Shown: positions 15,801-23,786 of the stretch, piece by piece
How the letters are laid out: every line of letters starts with the position of its first letter
Numbering within the stretch: position 1 is the first letter of the stretch
NCBI GenBank assembly: GCA_029219245.1
Contig: JAQXTA010000050.1
Span: 82,338 to 146,337 of the forward strand
Direction: 5' to 3'
Source: Lachnospiraceae bacterium
GTDB lineage: Bacteria > Bacillota > Clostridia > Lachnospirales > Lachnospiraceae
DNA: 64,000 nucleotides
Notes under the pieces: model-generated
Told to the model about the DNA's origin: nothing
The model's input: the letters and a program-made list of their open reading frames with translations, nothing else
Database searches by the model: none
Position numbers and translations under genes: made by a program

Positions 15801-16031
15801 AAATTTTTTGTCCTTTCCATTAACTATTCTTTGTATTCACTATTTTTTGTGTCCATGATATGTTTTATTACATTTTGCTATAATAGTCAAATTTTTTTAG
15901 TAAAAACATTGTAGATGAAAACATTGTAGAAAGATATTCTCATGGGGAAAAGGTGTACATATTTGCGTTTCTTTGGTAAAATAAAAAAGAATATATCTGA
16001 AAGAATCAGTTGATAGAAAGAATAAAAATAG
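15801..16031. other. Divergent intergenic region with a short tandem repeat
   Basis: About 230 bp between the YeiH gene (minus) and the GTPase fusion gene (plus). AAAACATTGTAGA occurs twice, 15 bp apart (15903-15915 and 15918-15930). A TATAAT at about 15880 could be a -10 box, but no good -35 partner was found. No riboswitch-like fold was recognised. Confidence 0.4.
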
Positions 16032-18767
16032 ATGGATAGGAAGAAATTGGTTATTGGCATTCTGGCTCATGTGGATGCCGGAAAAACGACATTAGCAGAA
16101 AGCATGCTGTATGTAAGCGGCAGTATCCGTAAAGCGGGCAGAGTGGACCATGGAGATGCCTTTTTAGATACGGACAGCCAGGAGAAAGAACGTGGTATTA
16201 CGATTTTTTCAAAGCAGGCAGAATTTTCTCTTGAGGAAATGGATGTAACCTTATTAGATACACCCGGGCATGTGGATTTTGGGGCGGAAATGGAGCGTAC
16301 TCTTCAAGTACTGGATTATGCGATTCTTGTAGTCAGCGGCGCAGATGGTGTGCAGGGGCATGTGATGACGCTGTGGAATCTGCTGAAACGCTATCGGATT
16401 CCGGTCTTTTTATTTGTCAATAAAATGGATCAGCCCGGAACGGAGAAAAAGAAGCTTATGCAGGAACTGCAGGAGCGTTTAAGCGGGCAGTGCATTGATT
16501 TTTCAGTGGAACAGAATGAAACATTTGCGGAAAATATTGCTGTTTGCGATGAAGTGTTGTTGGAGCAATATCTGGAAAAGGGTGCTATAGAAGCAGAAGA
16601 TATTGCAAAGCTGGTTGCCGGAAGAAAGATTTTCCCATGCTTTTTCGGTTCTGCACTGAGAATCGAGGGTGTGGAAGCACTCTTGTCCGGTGTGAAACGA
16701 TACAGTCTGCAAAAACGATATCCGGATGATTTTGCAGCCAGAGTCTTTAAGATTGCAAGAGATGGGCAGGGAAACCGCCTGACTTATATGAAAATTACAG
16801 GCGGAAAGCTGAAGGTGAAGCAGACGCTGCAGAAAATAGAAGGTAGCAGAAATGGTGCATGGGAGGAGAAAGTCGACCAGATACGTATTTATTCCGGTGC
16901 AAAATACGAAACAATACCGGAAGCAGTGGCAGGAACAGTTTGTGCGGTAACGGGACTGGACCGGACTTATTCGGGAGAAGGACTCGGAACCGAGGAAGAG
17001 AGTGAAGAACCGGTGCTTACGCCGGTTATGACATATCGGATTCTTTTGCCTTTGGAAAGTGATATGCATATCATGTATAAGAAGTTATGTCAACTTGAAG
17101 AAGAGGAGCCGCAGCTTCACATTGTCTGGAAGGAACAGCTTGGTGAGATTCATGCCAAGCTTATGGGAGAAGTACAGATAGAAATATTGAAAAGGCTGAT
17201 TTTGGAGCGGTTTGGTGTGGAAGCAGAGTTTGATGAGGGAAGTATTGTCTATCAGGAAACGATTGCTGTACCGGTAGAAGGAGTAGGTCATTTTGAACCG
17301 CTTCGGCATTATGCCGAGGTACATCTTTTACTGGAACCGGGTGAACCGGGCAGCGGGCTTGTTTTTGCAACGGACTGTAGTGAGGATATGTTAGATAAAA
17401 ACTGGCAAAGATTGATTTTGACACATCTGGAAGAAAAGGAACATGTCGGAGTATTGACCGGATCGCCGATTACCGATATGAAGATTACCTTAATTGCAGG
17501 CAGAGCCCATCAGAAGCATACCGAGGGCGGTGACTTCCGGCAGGCAACCTACCGCGCAATCAGACAAGGACTTTGTCGGGCAGAAAGTATTTTGCTGGAG
17601 CCGGTATATGAATTCCGGTTGGAACTTCCGGCGGCTATGATTGGACGTGCTATGTCCGACATACAGGCAAGAAAGGGAACTTTTGAACCGCCTGTGACCG
17701 AAGGGGAGATGGCAGTACTTAACGGTACGGCTCCCGTTGCAACGATGCAGGGGTATCAGAAAGAACTGGCAGCTTATTCCGGCGGCTGCGGCAGATTGTT
17801 CTGTAGTCTGAAGGGGTATGAGCCTTGTCATAATACACAAGAAGTCGTTGAAAAAATTGGTTATGATGCGGAGCGGGATTTGGAAAATCCGGCGGCATCC
17901 GTTTTTTGTGCCCATGGTGCCGGTTTTCTGGTAAAATGGGATGAAGTAGAAAATTATATGCATGTGGAAAGTCCTTTGGGCAAATCCGGGACAGCGGATT
18001 TGGAAATGCAGGACTGGCTGGATGATGGAAGAGAACCCTATGGAAAGGGTTGCCGGGCTGGCAGCAGCAGAACGGCAGCTTATGACTTTGATGCAGGCCG
18101 ACAGGAGGACAAAGAACTGGAAGCCATTTTCAAACGTACCTACGGAACGGTTGAACGGCAGAAACCGGGGTATCAGAAGACGATTCATGCACGAAAGGAT
18201 ACAGCCGGTTCGACAGGCAGATCGAGACCTCTGTCAGAGGAACAAAAACAGGAGTATCTGTTAGTAGACGGCTATAATATTATTTTTGCATGGGAAGAAT
18301 TAACGGAGCTTGCCAAGGTAAATCTGGACAGTGCCAGGGGAAAGCTGATGGACATTCTAAGCAACTATCAGGGCTATCGGCAGATGACTTTAATTCTTGT
18401 TTTTGATGCATACAAAGTAAAAGGAAATCCGGGCAGTACGTTCCCTTACCATAACATTCATGTGGTCTATACAAAGGAGGCAGAAACAGCAGATCAGTAC
18501 ATCGAGAAGGTAACGCATGAGATGGGCAGAAAATACCGGGTTACGGTAGCTACTTCGGATGGACTTGAGCAGCTCATTATTATGGGACAGGGCGCACGCA
18601 GAATGTCTGCTCGGGAATTAAAAGATGATATTATGTCAACTAATGAAGAACTGCGGGAAGAATTTCTGGAAAAACCCGTAAACGGAAAACAATATCTTTT
18701 TGACAAGCTTCCGGAAGAATTGGCGGAGCATATGGAAGATGTCAGGTTAGGAAAAAAGGAGTTTTAG
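16032..18767 (+). CDS. Tet(M)/EF-G-like GTPase fused to a Rae1/YacP NYN nuclease domain
   Basis: 911 residues, about 270 longer than Tet(M)-type proteins. GTPase: G1 AHVDAGKTT (12-20), G3 DTPGHVDF, G4 NKMD. EF-G-like domains II-V follow, including TGSPITDMKITLIAGRAHQK and SDIQARKGTFEPPVTEGEM. After an Arg/Lys-rich linker (about 670-735) comes a NYN domain with LLVDGYNIIFAWEE (Asp746, Asn749), LVFDAYKVKG (Asp792) and ATSDGLEQLI (Asp843), matching the acidic residues of Rae1/YacP, a ribosome A-site mRNA endonuclease in Bacillus. The fusion suggests a factor that docks on ribosomes by its GTPase part and cuts RNA there (inference). It lies 7 bp before a RelQ-type gene. Confidence 0.87.
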   Translation: MDRKKLVIGILAHVDAGKTTLAESMLYVSGSIRKAGRVDHGDAFLDTDSQEKERGITIFSKQAEFSLEEMDVTLLDTPGHVDFGAEMERTLQVLDYAILVVSGADGVQGHVMTLWNLLKRYRIPVFLFVNKMDQPGTEKKKLMQELQERLSGQCIDFSVEQNETFAENIAVCDEVLLEQYLEKGAIEAEDIAKLVAGRKIFPCFFGSALRIEGVEALLSGVKRYSLQKRYPDDFAARVFKIARDGQGNRLTYMKITGGKLKVKQTLQKIEGSRNGAWEEKVDQIRIYSGAKYETIPEAVAGTVCAVTGLDRTYSGEGLGTEEESEEPVLTPVMTYRILLPLESDMHIMYKKLCQLEEEEPQLHIVWKEQLGEIHAKLMGEVQIEILKRLILERFGVEAEFDEGSIVYQETIAVPVEGVGHFEPLRHYAEVHLLLEPGEPGSGLVFATDCSEDMLDKNWQRLILTHLEEKEHVGVLTGSPITDMKITLIAGRAHQKHTEGGDFRQATYRAIRQGLCRAESILLEPVYEFRLELPAAMIGRAMSDIQARKGTFEPPVTEGEMAVLNGTAPVATMQGYQKELAAYSGGCGRLFCSLKGYEPCHNTQEVVEKIGYDAERDLENPAASVFCAHGAGFLVKWDEVENYMHVESPLGKSGTADLEMQDWLDDGREPYGKGCRAGSSRTAAYDFDAGRQEDKELEAIFKRTYGTVERQKPGYQKTIHARKDTAGSTGRSRPLSEEQKQEYLLVDGYNIIFAWEELTELAKVNLDSARGKLMDILSNYQGYRQMTLILVFDAYKVKGNPGSTFPYHNIHVVYTKEAETADQYIEKVTHEMGRKYRVTVATSDGLEQLIIMGQGARRMSARELKDDIMSTNEELREEFLEKPVNGKQYLFDKLPEELAEHMEDVRLGKKEF

Positions 18768-18774
18768 AGTATAC

Positions 18775-19476
18775 ATGGAGAATCGTATTTGGGAACAATT
18801 ACAGACAAAATTTGTGAGAGAGAGTATTTTATCGGATAGTTTCCTGGATTTTATGCAGGAAAATAAACTGCCGGTGGATACTATGATGGCATATTACCGT
18901 TGTGCCATTATGGAGGTTGAAACCAAGTTTAAGGTGCTCAATGAGCAGTTTTCTCTCCGTTATGACCGTAATCCGATTGAAAGTATCAAGACGCGAATCA
19001 AGTCGATGGAAAGCATTATGAAAAAGGTGCGGAATAAAAATCTGCCCCTTTCGCTTTCGTCAATTGAAGAAAATATCCGGGATGTGGCAGGTGTACGGGT
19101 TGTCTGTTCTTTTCTGGATGATATTTATATGCTGGCAGACTGTTTGTTGCAGCAGGACGATATTACATTATTGGAGAGGAAAGATTATATTCAGAATCCG
19201 AAAGAAAGCGGATACCGGAGTCTGCATCTGATTGTTGAAGTACCAATTTTTTTGCAAAATGAGAAGCGAAATATGAAGGTAGAAGTGCAGCTTCGGACGA
19301 TTGCTATGGATTTCTGGGCGAGTCTGGAGCATAAGTTGCGCTATAAGAAAAATATTCCGGAGGAAGAAGCGGAACTGCTGGCAAAAGAAATGGTAGAATG
19401 TGCCAAAACAAGTGCCGCGCTGGACAGTCGGATGCAGGATATCAAAAATCGCATTGTGATGGGGGAAGAGGATTAA
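18775..19476 (+). CDS. Small alarmone synthetase (RelQ/YjbM-type GTP pyrophosphokinase)
   Basis: 233 residues, a stand-alone (p)ppGpp synthetase domain without hydrolase or TGS domains. Key motifs: ESIKTRIKSMESIMKKV, DVAGVRVVCSFLDDIY, GYRSLHLIVEVP, and VEVQLRTIAMDFWASLEHKL. It makes (p)ppGpp from ATP and GDP/GTP in the cytoplasm. It starts 7 bp after the GTPase-NYN fusion gene and ends one base before mnhE, so it is probably co-transcribed with the fusion gene and perhaps with the antiporter cluster. Confidence 0.92.
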   Translation: MENRIWEQLQTKFVRESILSDSFLDFMQENKLPVDTMMAYYRCAIMEVETKFKVLNEQFSLRYDRNPIESIKTRIKSMESIMKKVRNKNLPLSLSSIEENIRDVAGVRVVCSFLDDIYMLADCLLQQDDITLLERKDYIQNPKESGYRSLHLIVEVPIFLQNEKRNMKVEVQLRTIAMDFWASLEHKLRYKKNIPEEEAELLAKEMVECAKTSAALDSRMQDIKNRIVMGEED

Positions 19477-19477
19477 A

Positions 19478-19939
19478 ATGTATTTGTTGTATTTTTGCCT
19501 ATGGGTTATTTTTAATGGAAATCTGACACTTGAAATTGTTATTTTCGGGCTTGTAATTGCTGCAGTAATGTTTGCCTTTACCTGTAAATTTGCCGGTTAC
19601 AGCGTGGCAAAAGAAAAAAGGCTTATCCGAAATATATTCCGTATTATCCGGTATATCATTGTAGTAGTGGTTGAGATTGTAAAAGCGAATCTGGCAGTGA
19701 TACATCTGATTTTAACGGAAAAAGAGGAAGCAGAGCCAATGCTTGTAACCTTTCAGGGGGATTTGAAAACCGGAATCGGACAGGCATCATTAGCCAATGC
19801 AATTACGCTGACACCGGGAACCATTACGGTTTTGTTAGAAAACAATACCTATACGGTGCATTGTCTGGATGAAACGTTTGCAGAGGGAATTGACAGCTCA
19901 GTATTTGCAGATCGGTTAAAAGAAATAGAAGAACATTAA
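19478..19939 (+). CDS. mnhE: Mrp/Mbh antiporter subunit MnhE-like
   Basis: 153 residues: two or three hydrophobic spans at the N terminus (LYFCLWVIFNGNLTLEIVIF), then the conserved MnhE C-terminal domain (LKTGIGQASLANAITLTPGT, then VHCLDETF). MnhE is a membrane subunit of multi-subunit Na+/H+ (Mrp) antiporters and of the Mbh/Mbs membrane modules. First gene of a ten-gene cluster (19478-28886). The start ATG is two bases after the alarmone synthetase stop. Confidence 0.9.
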   Translation: MYLLYFCLWVIFNGNLTLEIVIFGLVIAAVMFAFTCKFAGYSVAKEKRLIRNIFRIIRYIIVVVVEIVKANLAVIHLILTEKEEAEPMLVTFQGDLKTGIGQASLANAITLTPGTITVLLENNTYTVHCLDETFAEGIDSSVFADRLKEIEEH

Positions 19940-19952
19940 AGAGTAGGAAAGA

Positions 19953-20309
19953 ATGGAGGAAAAGATGGGAAAGGGAATTCAGGGGCTGGAGCAGGCATAC
20001 CATGTTTTATTTGTGGCAGTTCTGATTGTACTGGCGATTATGGTTATTCTGTGTCTGATTCGTGCCATTATCGGACCTCGTGTAGCAGACCGTATTGTGG
20101 CAACGAATATGATGGGAACGATTGTTATGGTCATCATTGCGATTCTTGCCATTATGCTGGAAGAAGGTTATCTGGCAGACATCTGTATTATTTATGCGAT
20201 GATAAGCTTTCTTGCGGTAATTGTACTGACGAAGGTTTACATGGGCGTTTACCGGGAGAGAAAACAGGAAAAAGAAAAGAAGGAGGAAGGAAAAGATGGA
20301 AATCGTTGA
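19953..20309 (+). CDS. mnhF: Mrp/Mbh antiporter subunit MnhF-like
   Basis: 118 residues with three spans and the MnhF signature IRAIIGPRVADRIVATNMMG, then a charged C-terminal tail (ERKQEKEKKEEGKDGNR). ATG 19953 follows TAGGAAAG; ATG 19965 with GGAGG is an alternative start. It overlaps mnhG by 14 bp. It is a small membrane subunit whose place in the cluster (E-F-G) matches Mrp operons. Confidence 0.9.
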   Translation: MEEKMGKGIQGLEQAYHVLFVAVLIVLAIMVILCLIRAIIGPRVADRIVATNMMGTIVMVIIAILAIMLEEGYLADICIIYAMISFLAVIVLTKVYMGVYRERKQEKEKKEEGKDGNR

Positions 20310-20655
20310 ATGGATACGCTTCCTTTTGGGTGCATTGTTCCTGCTGTGTGGTCTGGGAATTTTTGTGATAGAGTTGATAGGTGTTTTCCGCTTTCAGTAT
20401 GTTTTAAACCGGATGCATGCGGCTGCCATGGGAGATACCCTCGGAATTGCATTTTCTTTTTTGGGACTGATTATCATGAATGGTTTGAATTTTACATCCC
20501 TAAAACTGTTCTGCGTCATTGCATTTTTATGGTTTTCTTCGCCGACCTCTTCGCATCTGATTGCAAGATTGGAGATTGCAACGGATGAAGAGAGGGATAA
20601 ACATTATCGTACCATTCATTTAGAGAAAGCTGAAAAGAAAGCGGAGGAGAGATAA
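20296..20655 (+). CDS. mnhG: Mrp/Mbh antiporter subunit MnhG-like
   Basis: 119 residues, three spans. Conserved features include GALFLLCGLGIFVIELIGVF, the NRMHAAAMGDTLGI motif (MnhG proteins have RxHaasxgdTLG) and FSSPTSSHLIARL. The ATG lies inside mnhF, preceded by GGAGGAAGG. It is a small membrane subunit of the antiporter complex and completes the E-F-G block. Confidence 0.9.
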   Translation: MEIVEWIRFLLGALFLLCGLGIFVIELIGVFRFQYVLNRMHAAAMGDTLGIAFSFLGLIIMNGLNFTSLKLFCVIAFLWFSSPTSSHLIARLEIATDEERDKHYRTIHLEKAEKKAEER

Positions 20656-20656
20656 A

Positions 20657-20953
20657 ATGCAGCTGTTTACGGATGTTTTATTAGTTTTTTTAGTTATCTG
20701 CGCGATTGCAGCCAGCTTATCCAAAAATCTGTTAAATTCTATTTTGATTTTTATGTCGTACAGTCTGGTCATGTCCATCATATGGGTTTTGTTAGAGTCA
20801 CCGGACCTGGCAATTACAGAAGCAGCAGTAGGAGCAGGAGTTACCAGTATTTTGTTCTTTGTAACCCTGAAAAAAATACATGCAATGGTAAAAACAGATG
20901 AAAAGAAAGGGGAGGAAGGCCATGAGCAGAAAAGTTCCGGATCAGGAGTATGA
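20657..20953 (+). CDS. MbhD-like (DUF4040) antiporter subunit
   Basis: 98 residues, three spans, matching the MbhD/DUF4040 domain: LVICAIAASLSKNLLNSILI and SPDLAITEAAVGAGVTSILF. In bacterial Mrp antiporters this segment is part of the long MnhA subunit, whereas here, as in archaeal Mbh/Mbs complexes, it is a separate protein. It overlaps the following mnhB-type gene by 32 bp. Confidence 0.85.
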   Translation: MQLFTDVLLVFLVICAIAASLSKNLLNSILIFMSYSLVMSIIWVLLESPDLAITEAAVGAGVTSILFFVTLKKIHAMVKTDEKKGEEGHEQKSSGSGV

Positions 20954-21890
20954 AAAAACACTTTCCTTTCACCTGAAGCAGTGGCTGGATGGAACAAAGG
21001 ATTTCTATGTAGAACGTGTGGAAATGAAGCCACAGGAAGAATTTCATGAGGAAGAAAGCGTAAAAATTGACAGGAACAAAGAACGTAGACAACGGATGGC
21101 GAGAATTTATGATATTGCCAACAATTGGGAATTAACGGGATTTCGAAGATTTTACAAGATATTCTGCGTATTTTTCTGTTTGTTTCTGGTTTTTATGCTG
21201 TTAAGTGCCGTATCCTATATGCCTTCTTATGGACATCCGGAGAATCCGGTAAATAATGAGGTTTCGGAGAGGTATATTGAAAGTGGCATACAGGAAACCG
21301 GTGCGATAAATATTGTAACGGGTATGATTCTGGATTACAGAGCTTTTGATACGCTGGGAGAATCGCATGTGCTTTTTATAGCAACTTGTACGGTTCTGAT
21401 TTTGCTACGCAAGGACAAAAAGAAGGATGAAAACGGAAACGATATTGAAGAAAATGACCGTATTTATGAACCCAAAAATGATTTGATTCTGCAGACGGCA
21501 GCGCGTATTTTAGTACCACCGATTATCATATTTGGTATTTATGTTATTCTCTGCGGTCATCTTGGACCAGGAGGCGGTTTTTCCGGCGGTGCGATTATCG
21601 GAGCAGGGTTGATTCTGTATCTGAATGCATTTGGGTTCAAAAAGACCGAGCGGTTTTTCTCGGAGAAAACCTATAAAAGACTCAGTGTGGGTGCTCTTGG
21701 ATGCTATTGTCTTGCCAAAAGCTATTCTTTTTACACCGGGGCCAACCATATTGAAAGTGTGATACCCCTTGGAACACCGGGAAATATTATAAGCAGCGGG
21801 CTGATTCTGATTCTGAATATCTGTGTCGGTATTGTAGTTGCCGGAACGATGTACACCTTCTATGTCATGTTCCGGAAGGGAGGCTATTAA
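20922..21890 (+). CDS. MbhE-MnhB fusion-like antiporter subunit
   Basis: 322 residues from ATG 20922, which follows GGGGAGGAAGG. A hydrophilic head of about 75 residues precedes a MbhE-like part (FFCLFLVFMLLSAVSYMPSY, then INIVTGMILDYRAFDTLGES, then IATCTVLILLR, about 80-175). A MnhB domain follows (ILVPPIIIFGIYVILCGHLG, GGGFSGGAIIGAGLILY, and a final span). MnhB is a core membrane subunit of Mrp complexes. The long cytoplasmic head is unusual for MnhB and may be a regulatory or assembly segment (inference). Confidence 0.82.
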   Translation: MSRKVPDQEYEKTLSFHLKQWLDGTKDFYVERVEMKPQEEFHEEESVKIDRNKERRQRMARIYDIANNWELTGFRRFYKIFCVFFCLFLVFMLLSAVSYMPSYGHPENPVNNEVSERYIESGIQETGAINIVTGMILDYRAFDTLGESHVLFIATCTVLILLRKDKKKDENGNDIEENDRIYEPKNDLILQTAARILVPPIIIFGIYVILCGHLGPGGGFSGGAIIGAGLILYLNAFGFKKTERFFSEKTYKRLSVGALGCYCLAKSYSFYTGANHIESVIPLGTPGNIISSGLILILNICVGIVVAGTMYTFYVMFRKGGY

Positions 21891-21891
21891 A

Positions 21892-22269
21892 ATGAATTTT
21901 GCCAATTTATTATGTAATTATGAAGAGGCGGTGGCAATGATTTTATTTGGTATCGGCTTCTCGAATCTGCTGATGCAGAAAAATTTAATTAAAAAAATCA
22001 TCGGTATGAATATCATGGACACGTCCATTTACCTTTTCCTGGCGGTAAAAGGGTATATTTCCGGCCGTAAGGCACCGATTGTAGTGGATGGGATACAGAG
22101 CGTGGAAGCCTATATTAATCCGATTCCGAGTGGTCTTGTTCTGACGGGAATTGTTGTGTCGGTATCGGTAACGGCACTGATGCTTTCTCTGACAATACGA
22201 TTATATAACCGTTATCATACACTGGATCTGGATGAAATCTCCACACAGTTAAAGAAGGAGGGAAGATAA
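21892..22269 (+). CDS. mnhC: Mrp/Mbh antiporter subunit MnhC-like (NuoK family)
   Basis: 125 residues from ATG 21892 (GGAAGGGAGG upstream). Three spans with NuoK/MnhC features: ILFGIGFSNLLMQKNLIKKI, MNIMDTSIYLFLAV, and PSGLVLTGIVVSVSVTALML. The internal loop (SGRKAPIVVDGIQSVEAYIN) is MnhC-like. The stop overlaps the next ATG (TAATG). It is a NuoK-type proton-channel subunit between MnhB and the first MnhD-type subunit. Confidence 0.9.
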   Translation: MNFANLLCNYEEAVAMILFGIGFSNLLMQKNLIKKIIGMNIMDTSIYLFLAVKGYISGRKAPIVVDGIQSVEAYINPIPSGLVLTGIVVSVSVTALMLSLTIRLYNRYHTLDLDEISTQLKKEGR

Positions 22270-23777
22270 TGGAGTTTGTACAGAATTTTCCCTTTATGTC
22301 GATTATTTTATCCTTGTTTGCAGGTCCGGTTTCCACTGTTTTGAACGGAAAATGGGCAAAACGGCTGAATCTTTTTGTGATTACGGCAGTCGGCTGTATG
22401 TCGGCAGCAGTACTTGCCTTTGAACTGCGGACAAAACAGGAATATGTATATATGATGGGGCATTTTCCGGCACCTTGGGGCAATGAAATACGAGTGGGTA
22501 TTTTAGAGGCGGCAATGGCACTGTTTTTCTGCATTATTATGCTGCTGTGTGTGATAAGTGGTGTTCTGGAGAGAGAACGGGAAATTGAAGAGGGCAAGCA
22601 GAATCTGTATTACGTCATGGTAAATCTGTTGCTTTGTTCTCTGTTAGCATTGATTTATACCAACGATTTGTTTACGGCGTATGTATTTGTAGAAATCAAT
22701 ACGATTTCCGCCTGCGGTCTGATTATGATAAGGCAGACAGGAAGAACCATTGAGGCGGCAACACGCTATATGATTATGAGTCTTTTAGGTTCCGGTCTTC
22801 TGCTTCTGGGAATCTGTTTTTTGTATGGCCTGACAGGGCATTTGTTAATGAGCAATATTAAGGAACAGGTAGCTGTTTTACAAGCTTCGGGGGAATACCA
22901 TATTCCGCTGCTGGTTGCTATTTGCCTGATGTCCGTAGGTATTGCCATTAAAAGTGCGCTTTACCCGTTTCACACATGGCTGCCGGATGCTTATGGCTAT
23001 TCCACTTTGTCTTCAGCGGCGATTTTGTCATCTCTGGTATCCAAGGGATATATTTTCCTGCTGATTAAAATTTTTTACCGGGTCATTGGTTTCGATATCA
23101 TCCGGGACAGCAAAGTCATCAATGTGCTGTTTGTATTTGGTATTGCCGGAATGATTATGGGGTCGCTAAGTGCCATTAAGGAAAATGATATTCGGAGAAT
23201 GATAGCCTATTCTTCCGTAGCGCAGATTGGCTATATTTATATGGGATTTGGTCTGGGAACAACGTTTGGCATCATTGCAAGTATTTATCATATCGTTTCG
23301 CATGCGGCAACCAAATCACTGCTTTTTGTGGCTGCTTCGGGACTGACCGATGCATCCGGTAAAAACAAACTTTTTGCGGAACTGACCGGTTCCGGCTACC
23401 GGAACAAACTGGCTGGGGTGGCATTTACGGTAGGCTCGTTGTCCATGGTAGGTTTTCCGATGTTTTCCGGTTTCATTTCCAAACTGCTATTTGCACAGGC
23501 AGCAATGGAAAATCAACATAAGATGTTAATTACGTTGATAGCACTGGCAATTAGTACGATTTTGAATGCGGTTTATTTTATGAAAACCGTTATCCGCATT
23601 TATACACCGGAGAAAAGGGAAGTTATTCAGGAAAAAGGATTTGATGATATTGCTTTCTGGGAGCAGCCGGTCAAAAGTGCTGCACTGGTATGCTTTATTG
23701 TGCTGAATGTTTTTTTGGGCTTAAGCTCAGAACCGGTTATTCATTTAATTCAAATCGGTCTTAGCATGTTTGCGTAG
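22269..23777 (+). CDS. Proton-pumping-type antiporter subunit 1 (MnhD/NuoN-like)
   Basis: 502 residues, about 14 spans, Proton_antipo_M family. Expected charged residues are present: Glu in VFVEINTISACGLIM (TM5), Lys in VGIAIKSALYPFHTWLPDAY (TM7), Lys in SSLVSKGYIFLL (TM8), and a Lys in SGFISKLLFAQAAM (TM12). These form the proton path in complex I and Mrp. It overlaps mnhC at TAATG and is the first of four paralogous antiporter-like genes in a row. Confidence 0.9.
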   Translation: MEFVQNFPFMSIILSLFAGPVSTVLNGKWAKRLNLFVITAVGCMSAAVLAFELRTKQEYVYMMGHFPAPWGNEIRVGILEAAMALFFCIIMLLCVISGVLEREREIEEGKQNLYYVMVNLLLCSLLALIYTNDLFTAYVFVEINTISACGLIMIRQTGRTIEAATRYMIMSLLGSGLLLLGICFLYGLTGHLLMSNIKEQVAVLQASGEYHIPLLVAICLMSVGIAIKSALYPFHTWLPDAYGYSTLSSAAILSSLVSKGYIFLLIKIFYRVIGFDIIRDSKVINVLFVFGIAGMIMGSLSAIKENDIRRMIAYSSVAQIGYIYMGFGLGTTFGIIASIYHIVSHAATKSLLFVAASGLTDASGKNKLFAELTGSGYRNKLAGVAFTVGSLSMVGFPMFSGFISKLLFAQAAMENQHKMLITLIALAISTILNAVYFMKTVIRIYTPEKREVIQEKGFDDIAFWEQPVKSAALVCFIVLNVFLGLSSEPVIHLIQIGLSMFA

Positions 23778-23786
23778 GAGGGTATC

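Noticed and set aside
17490..18188. Minus-strand 232-codon open frame inside the GTPase-nuclease gene
   Set aside because: Shadow frame of a well-supported coding region, rich in Cys/Phe/Ser runs typical of reverse-frame translation, with no ribosome binding site.
16032..18767. Reading the GTPase gene as a tetracycline-resistance determinant
   Set aside because: The similarity is to the general Tet/EF-G group and the protein carries an extra nuclease domain; there is no tet leader peptide or mobile element. A resistance claim is not supported.
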